Below, in pieces: positions 59,715-64,000 of a stretch of 64,000 nucleotides of DNA. A program made the position numbers and the translations under genes. How positions within the stretch are numbered: the first letter of the stretch is position 1; every line of letters begins with the position of its first letter. Source of the stretch: Metaruminococcus_A gallistercoris (GTDB lineage Bacteria; Bacillota; Clostridia; Oscillospirales; Ruminococcaceae); the NCBI GenBank assembly GCA_904394975.1, contig CAJFNQ010000017.1:62001-126000 (forward strand), given 5' to 3'. Under the pieces are notes generated by a model. The model was not told the DNA's origin, ran no database searches, and saw only the letters and a list, made by a program, of their open reading frames with translations.

Positions 59715-60989
59715 TTAGAATACAAAATCAAATTGGAAACCGTAAATATCAACCGTGTCTCCTTCTTGAATCCCCATTTCTTCCAGCTTGTCTATGATTC
59801 CGCTTCCGCGCAGTACCCTTTGGAAATAATGGAGCGACTCATAATCGTCCATATCAATCGTAGATAAAATCGGCATGAGCCAAGGAGCGTCCACTTCATA
59901 TACTCCGTCTTCATCCACTGTAATCTGAAAATCACGGTTATGCTGTTCAAGCATATATTCAACCGGAATCGGTTCCGGCTCATACTGCTTCACAGGCGGC
60001 AATTTGGAAAGCTCCGCCGCAACCGCGCGCATCAATTCCTTAGTGCCTGCCGTCGTAGCTGCAGAAATTTCGTAAAACGGATAACCTTTTTCAGCTATAA
60101 ACGCTTTAAAGGAAGCAATCTGTTCAGGTGTTGCCATATCACACTTATTCGCCGCAACAATCTGCGGAAGATGAGCCAGATCCTCACTAAAACACTCTAA
60201 TTCACGGTTGATGATTTCAAAATCATCTTTTGGGTCTCTTCCCTCAATACCAGATACATCCACCACATGAACAATCAGGCGGCAGCGTTCCACATGACGC
60301 AAAAATTCATGTCCCAGCCCAACACCATCACTGGCGCCCTCGATCAAACCGGGAATATCTGCCATAACAAACGAAGTATCGTCGTCCATTTTAACAACTC
60401 CGAGAACCGGAGAAAGCGTTGTAAAATGATAATTGGCAATCTGCGGTTTAGCTGCACTGACTACCGAAATCAGAGATGATTTTCCAACGTTCGGGAAACC
60501 AACCAACCCCACATCCGCCAATAATTTTAGTTCTAAAGTCACTTCAAAAGACTCTCCCGGAAATCCAGGCTTTGCAAAACGCGGAATCTGACGAGTCGAA
60601 GATTTAAAACTTGCGTTTCCTCTTCCCCCTTTGCCGCCATGAGCCAGAATGACCGGCTCATCGGTTGAAAGATCAGCCATGATTCGCCCGGTTTCCGCGT
60701 CTCTTACAACCGTTCCCCGCGGCACACGAACAATTAAATCGTCCGCACTTTTTCCTGTACAAAGCTTAGAACGGCCCGGTTCCCCGTTCGGCGCAACATA
60801 TTTTCTTTTATACCGAAAATCCACCAAATTGGACAGATTGTTATCTACCTGAAAAACAACGTTTCCGCCTTTTCCTCCGTCACCGCCGTCCGGTCCACCG
60901 GCGTTTACGTATTTTTCACGATGGAATGAAACCGCACCGTTTCCGCCGTTACCGGCTTTGATAATTATTTTAGCTCGATCAACAAACAT
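59715..60989 (-). CDS. obg: GTPase Obg/CgtA
   Basis: 424 residues. Glycine-rich Obg fold (AGNGGNGAVSFHREKYVNAGGPDGGDGGKGGNVVF), G domain with GFPNVGKSSLISVV, ADIPGLIEGAS and ANKCDM, and the C-terminal OCT domain seen mainly in Gram-positives (ending DTVDIYGFQFDFVF). 50S assembly and stress signalling GTPase. AGGAGGG six bases upstream. A terminator separates it from rpmA, so it likely has its own promoter in 60990-61100. Confidence 0.96.
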   Translation of the reverse strand: MFVDRAKIIIKAGNGGNGAVSFHREKYVNAGGPDGGDGGKGGNVVFQVDNNLSNLVDFRYKRKYVAPNGEPGRSKLCTGKSADDLIVRVPRGTVVRDAETGRIMADLSTDEPVILAHGGKGGRGNASFKSSTRQIPRFAKPGFPGESFEVTLELKLLADVGLVGFPNVGKSSLISVVSAAKPQIANYHFTTLSPVLGVVKMDDDTSFVMADIPGLIEGASDGVGLGHEFLRHVERCRLIVHVVDVSGIEGRDPKDDFEIINRELECFSEDLAHLPQIVAANKCDMATPEQIASFKAFIAEKGYPFYEISAATTAGTKELMRAVAAELSKLPPVKQYEPEPIPVEYMLEQHNRDFQITVDEDGVYEVDAPWLMPILSTIDMDDYESLHYFQRVLRGSGIIDKLEEMGIQEGDTVDIYGFQFDFVF

Positions 60990-61102
60990 AGTTGCCCTCC
61001 TTTCTCGTCAGTCAAACAATCTACCTAAAAATACACTTGTTTCTATTTTAGCACAATAGTACACAAAGACTCATTAATTAATCAACAATCCATCAAATTG
61101 TC

Positions 61103-61141
61103 AAAAGTGAAAAATAGCTCCCGCCTTTTTGAGGCGAGAGC
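61103..61141 (-). terminator. Intrinsic terminator of the rplU-prp-rpmA operon
   Basis: On the minus strand GCTCTCGCC, loop TCAAAAA, GGCGGGAGC, then TATTTTTC; one G-U pair in the stem. Confidence 0.8.
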
Positions 61142-61163
61142 CACTTAACCGTTTACAAAAAAC

Positions 61164-61445
61164 TTACTGAGCGCTGTAAACGCTGACCTTTTTACGGTCA
61201 CGGCCAACACGCTCAAACTTAACCTTACCGTCTACAAGAGCAAACAGTGTGTCGTCCGAACCACGGCCAACATTTTCACCCGCATGGATATGAGTTCCAC
61301 GCTGACGAACCAAAATATTGCCAGCCAAAACAAACTGACCATCGCCGCGTTTTACGCCCAAACGTTTAGACTCAGAATCACGTCCGTTCTTAGTAGAACC
61401 TACACCTTTTTTATGAGCAAAAAACTGAATATCTAATTTAATCAT
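61164..61445 (-). CDS. rpmA: Ribosomal protein L27 with cleavable N-terminal extension
   Basis: 93 residues. The N-terminus IKLDIQFFA-HKKG is the Firmicutes-type extension removed by Prp before the mature protein reaches the peptidyl-transferase centre. Body GSTKNGRDSESKRLGVKRGDGQFVLAGNILVRQRGTHIHAGENVGRG. GGAGGTG five bases upstream. Confidence 0.97.
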   Translation of the reverse strand: MIKLDIQFFAHKKGVGSTKNGRDSESKRLGVKRGDGQFVLAGNILVRQRGTHIHAGENVGRGSDDTLFALVDGKVKFERVGRDRKKVSVYSAQ

Positions 61446-61447
61446 TT

Positions 61448-61768
61448 TTACACCTCCGAATATACCAATTCAATGTACATTCCATAATCTGATGAAAGCA
61501 GTTTTAATTGCAGCTCAAATGCCTCCAGCATTTTAAGCGCAACCACATCGCTGCAATTCTGCGGAAGTTCAAGACGTACTTCATTTTCTTTTACTTCCAC
61601 ATTCGCCGGAACACGTGCGCATTCAGTAATCCCGTTTGCTGTTAGTTGAACGGCAGTTGTAACCCCCGCACAGACTACATCAGAACCGCTTTCTGAATAC
61701 CCTGCGTGCCCACGCACACAAAACCCCGTCACTTGACTGTTATGACAAAACAGCTCTGCATGAATCAT
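61448..61768 (-). CDS. prp: Ribosomal-processing cysteine protease Prp
   Basis: 106 residues with the catalytic His21 (GHAGYSESG) and Cys33 (DVVCAGVTTAVQLTANG). Cleaves the L27 extension encoded by the next gene, two bases downstream. No strong Shine-Dalgarno; it starts eight bases after rplU and is probably coupled. Confidence 0.95.
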   Translation of the reverse strand: MIHAELFCHNSQVTGFCVRGHAGYSESGSDVVCAGVTTAVQLTANGITECARVPANVEVKENEVRLELPQNCSDVVALKMLEAFELQLKLLSSDYGMYIELVYSEV

Positions 61769-61776
61769 GACGAAAT

Positions 61777-62088
61777 TTAAGCGTTGATTGCTTCAATGCG
61801 AACCTGAGTATACGGCTGACGATGACCTTTTTTGCGTTTGGAATCCTTTTTCGGTTTGTAGGTAAATACCGTAACCTTTTTGGATTTTCCGTTTTTCAGA
61901 ACTTTCGCTGTAACAGAAGCACCATCAACAGTAGGAACTCCAACTTTCAATGCTCCCTCATCGTTCGAAACAGCAAAAACCTTGTCAAAGGTAACGGTTT
62001 CATCTGCGTTGACATTCAGTTTTTCAATAAAAACAACGTCGCCTTCGCTGACACGGTACTGTTTACCGCCAGTTTCAATAATTGCGTA
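61777..62088 (-). CDS. rplU: Ribosomal protein L21
   Basis: 103 residues from ATG 62088 (MYAIIETGGKQYRVSEGDVVFIEKLN), ending KGHRQPYTQVRIEAI. GAGGCAGGTGC precedes the start and is part of the L21 leader. An upstream in-frame codon at 62157 lies within that leader. Confidence 0.97.
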   Translation of the reverse strand, partial: YAIIETGGKQYRVSEGDVVFIEKLNVNADETVTFDKVFAVSNDEGALKVGVPTVDGASVTAKVLKNGKSKKVTVFTYKPKKDSKRKKGHRQPYTQVRIEAINA

Positions 62089-62170
62089 CATAAAGGCACC
62101 TGCCTCTTTCTTAAAACTCGCTATTAGCAGGTGCGGAAAACCGACTTTGACCTGCAATATGCGGCACGAT
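62089..62170 (-). promoter_or_regulatory. Ribosomal protein L21 leader
   Basis: On the minus strand the conserved blocks CGTGCCGCATATTGCAGGTC, AAGTCGGTTTTCCGCACCTG and GCGAGTTTTAAGAAAGAGGC match the Firmicutes L21 leader RNA, thought to mediate autoregulation by L21. The final GCAGGTGC also serves as ribosome-binding site, so folding and translation are linked. Confidence 0.85.
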
Positions 62171-62172
62171 AT

Positions 62173-62201
62173 AGTTTAGCATAAAGCAGGTCAAAAGTCA
62201 A
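62173..62201 (-). promoter_or_regulatory. Promoter of the rplU operon
   Basis: On the minus strand TTGACT (62201-62196), 17-base spacer, TAAACT (62178-62173), immediately before the L21 leader. Confidence 0.5.
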
Positions 62202-62262
62202 TCATTATTCACTTTTATTTTTTTGATTTCAAGCCAAGCAGTTTCGTTATATTATAACACAT

Positions 62263-62826
62263 TTAAGCTACTTCAACAATGGAAACATTTTCACTTGGGA
62301 TATCGCTCTCTCCCACTACTATATCCATAATCTGTGCCGCTCCCGCTTCATCCAATCCGTCGCTTTTTACTACGACCTTAGCCGACTGATCGGAAAGATA
62401 AACCACGCAGTCTTCAAATCCCTTGGATTTGATCAGCGTTTCCATTTTGCTTTCATTTTCAATCATTTGTGCGGTAGCCACTGCCTTTTCAGTAGCGTCT
62501 TTCACCTGTTCACTGCTGGCGGAAGAATCCCCGAACATTTTGGCGAGTGTTGCAACCGCTTCGTCTCTTGAGGTTTCCTTTTCGAGTCTTGCTTTTGCAA
62601 AAAAGTCGTCTGCATCATCCACAGAATTGCTGACAAGCTGTGCGTCCCCGTAATTTTTCTCTGCGTCTGTATCACTTGTTGAGGCACCCGAATCCACACT
62701 TCCGCTTGTTGCAAGGGATGTGTCATTGTTTGCTACATTCCAATTAATATAAACGGCCACTCCCAGAATTAATATCAAAGACGCTAAAACGATTTGCTTT
62801 TTTCCAAGAATCATATTGAGTTTCAT
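62263..62826 (-). CDS. spoIIIAH: Stage III sporulation protein AH
   Basis: 187 residues: one N-terminal membrane helix (KKQIVLASLILILGVAVYINW), an acidic Ser-rich linker, and a YscJ/FliF-like ring-building domain (AVATLAKMFGDSSASSEQVKDATEKA ... DCVVYLSDQSAKVVVKSDGLDEAGAAQIMDIV). Forms the mother-cell side of the SpoIIIA-SpoIIQ feeding channel. Last gene of the spoIIIA operon here; I see no clear terminator before the rplU promoter. Confidence 0.95.
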   Translation of the reverse strand: MKLNMILGKKQIVLASLILILGVAVYINWNVANNDTSLATSGSVDSGASTSDTDAEKNYGDAQLVSNSVDDADDFFAKARLEKETSRDEAVATLAKMFGDSSASSEQVKDATEKAVATAQMIENESKMETLIKSKGFEDCVVYLSDQSAKVVVKSDGLDEAGAAQIMDIVVGESDIPSENVSIVEVA

Positions 62827-62863
62827 ACCGTTTCCTCCTAAACAAGAATCAATATACTAATGT

Positions 62864-63430
62864 TTATGTTTGCCCGCTTGATTTTATCACACAAACCTGA
62901 TCATAACCGATCCCGCAAGCGGTGGTTACCAAATTACAGACAGTTTCAACCGTAGAAGCGCGTCCACCCCCTTCACAAATCACGACAACTCCCTGAATTT
63001 TGGGTTCCAGTTTTTTTCGGACCAATGCGGTTTTTCTTCCGTTCACGTCTTCAACTAGAATAACTGTTTCCCTGCTGTCAGAACTTTGCTGAAGTTTTGA
63101 GCCACTGTCTTTTGTGCTATCTTCTCCTAAAGACGAAGACAATTCCTGTTCTTTTTCATATATGTATTCCACCCCACTTTCTAAAGTGACCATAACCTGT
63201 GTTTTCCCCACTCCATCCGCTGAGGAAAGAAGCGTTGTGATTTTTTCTTCTAAACTGCGTTTATATTCTTCTGTTTCCTCTTCGCAGCGGATGGTTTCTT
63301 CCATTTCATTTGAAGAAGACGAAGGCCACATTTGTGAAATTCCGATCAGAATAATTCCCAGAAGCCCGAACACAAAGAAAATGCGCAGACGTTTATCTTT
63401 TTTAGAAAACAAATTCTTAATTTTTTCCAT
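62864..63430 (-). CDS. spoIIIAG: Stage III sporulation protein AG
   Basis: 188 residues from ATG 63430 (a GTG one codon earlier is equally possible; AAAGGAGG upstream). Membrane helix RIFFVFGLLGIILIGISQMW, linker, then VGKTQVMVTLESGVEYIYEKEQ and PKIQGVVVICEGGGRASTVETVCNLVTTACGI, the conserved ring-building domain. Confidence 0.93.
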   Translation of the reverse strand: MEKIKNLFSKKDKRLRIFFVFGLLGIILIGISQMWPSSSSNEMEETIRCEEETEEYKRSLEEKITTLLSSADGVGKTQVMVTLESGVEYIYEKEQELSSSLGEDSTKDSGSKLQQSSDSRETVILVEDVNGRKTALVRKKLEPKIQGVVVICEGGGRASTVETVCNLVTTACGIGYDQVCVIKSSGQT

Positions 63431-63437
63431 CACCGGT

Positions 63438-63944
63438 TCATTCCTCCTTTGTTTCATAATCCGCTTTTTTAGCGTTTACCGTGATTACGGTTTCTTCTCC
63501 GTCCGTCATCCGTTCAGAAAGCTTTTTTGCCGCCTCAAAATCCTCCTCGGAAACCGTTAGAATAATTTCATTTATTTCTATGCTGTTTTCCTCATTGACA
63601 TTCGTTATCGTCTGGATTTGCTGTAAATCAATTCCTTCCTGTTTGAAAAGTGAACTCATGGTTTCTTCCACCGCTTGTTTTGAAAGTTCTTCCAGGTTTC
63701 GATTTACCGTACTTTGAAAGCTCTCTTCTCCAACCGGGTCATCTGTAGTCTGATATGCCATCATACTTTCAAAATCCGAAAAATCCGCATTTGTAAATGG
63801 TAAAATCAAACAGCAGATAAAAAACACACTTAAAACAAACCGAATGGTGCGTTCGATTCCGGAATGAGGAACTAAGCCGTAAAAAATTGCGGTTGCTACC
63901 GCAGTGACGCAAACAGATATCCCAATTTCACGAATGGTATTCAT
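63438..63944 (-). CDS. spoIIIAF: Stage III sporulation protein AF
   Basis: 168 residues with two N-terminal membrane helices (IGISVCVTAVATAIFYGLVPHSGIERTIRFVLSVFFICCLILPF) and an external domain. Order AF-AG-AH is the standard spoIIIA order. Confidence 0.92.
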   Translation of the reverse strand: MNTIREIGISVCVTAVATAIFYGLVPHSGIERTIRFVLSVFFICCLILPFTNADFSDFESMMAYQTTDDPVGEESFQSTVNRNLEELSKQAVEETMSSLFKQEGIDLQQIQTITNVNEENSIEINEIILTVSEEDFEAAKKLSERMTDGEETVITVNAKKADYETKEE

Positions 63945-63948
63945 TTAC

Positions 63949-64000
63949 TCACATCCCCATAGATAAAACCATGATAATTGTTGTTGAAACAATGACCATC
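63949..64000 (-). CDS. spoIIIAE: C-terminus of stage III sporulation protein AE (partial)
   Basis: Only the last residues are in the window: MVIVSTTIIMVLSMGM followed by TGA (63951-63949). Hydrophobic end of a membrane protein; named from its position immediately upstream of spoIIIAF in the operon. Confidence 0.6.
   Translation of the reverse strand, partial: MVIVSTTIIMVLSMGM

Noticed and set aside
1..64000. CRISPR arrays, tRNA or rRNA genes, insertion sequences or prophage genes
   Set aside because: No regularly spaced repeats, no tRNA-like cloverleaf noticed, and no transposase or phage structural genes among the coding regions; the only recombinase is Xer-like.

Overview
The window is a dense, AT-leaning chromosomal segment of an endospore-forming Gram-positive bacterium of class Clostridia. 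The sporulation genes (spoIIIAE-AH, yqfC, yqfD, ylbJ, yunB), the ctsR-mcsA-mcsB-clpC operon, Prp with an N-terminally extended L27, T-box and L-box leaders, and many GTG/TTG starts with strong Shine-Dalgarno sites all fit. An Oscillospiraceae/Ruminococcaceae-type organism is my best guess, as inference only. Nearly everything is housekeeping; I see no rRNA, tRNA, CRISPR array, transposase or prophage.

Layout. 1-4146: end of a PASTA-domain (probably Ser/Thr kinase) protein, then mntP, tgt and queA on the minus strand. 4199-9955: a lysine-riboswitch-headed cluster asd, an unassigned glycosidase-like gene, dapA, dapB and a free-standing ACT-domain protein resembling the aspartokinase regulatory domain. 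9989-20349: the classic yqhY-like, nusB, (TsaD paralogue), xseA, xseB, ispA, PAP2-like, dxs, tlyA, nadK, argR, recN run. 20346-23920: tyrosine T-box, tyrS and ligA. 23957-28305: a two-component system, a lipoprotein and a sigma-like/TM/cyclophilin gene; this stretch has two apparent frameshifts and one amber-interrupted reading frame. 28332-31614: gatCAB. 31654-33823: an aldo/keto reductase and a tyrosine recombinase with a dif-like site directly in front of it. 33904-38490: the CtsR-controlled clpC operon with visible CtsR boxes. 38658-40009: a Cys/Gly-rich membrane mini-protein and an Fe-S aldo/keto reductase. 40110-45475: two fused ATPase-permease ABC transporters plus two small secreted proteins with a shared leader element. 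45683-54503: yunB, mutS2, and recO, yqzL-like, era, dgkA, ybeY, phoH, yqfD, yqfC on the minus strand. 54598-59662: ylbJ, a small Cys protein, mrnC, yitT-like, dnaD-like and dnaI-like genes. 59715-64000 (minus): spoIIIAE-AH, then the L21 leader, rplU, prp, rpmA and obg.

The observations that most deserve a second look are: (1) a 28-base, 11-6-11 dif-like site (32760-32787) in the leader of a complete tyrosine recombinase, with the left arm repeated three bases after its stop codon; (2) a gene joining sigma-70-like regions 2 and 4 to a transmembrane helix and an external cyclophilin domain, split at an A7 tract; (3) the secreted-protein/ABC island whose two secreted genes share a Shine-Dalgarno plus mini-ORF element (MGV...); (4) a histidine kinase whose ATGA-coupled start is out of frame with its body; (5) a terminator hairpin whose left arm contains the next operon's extended -10.
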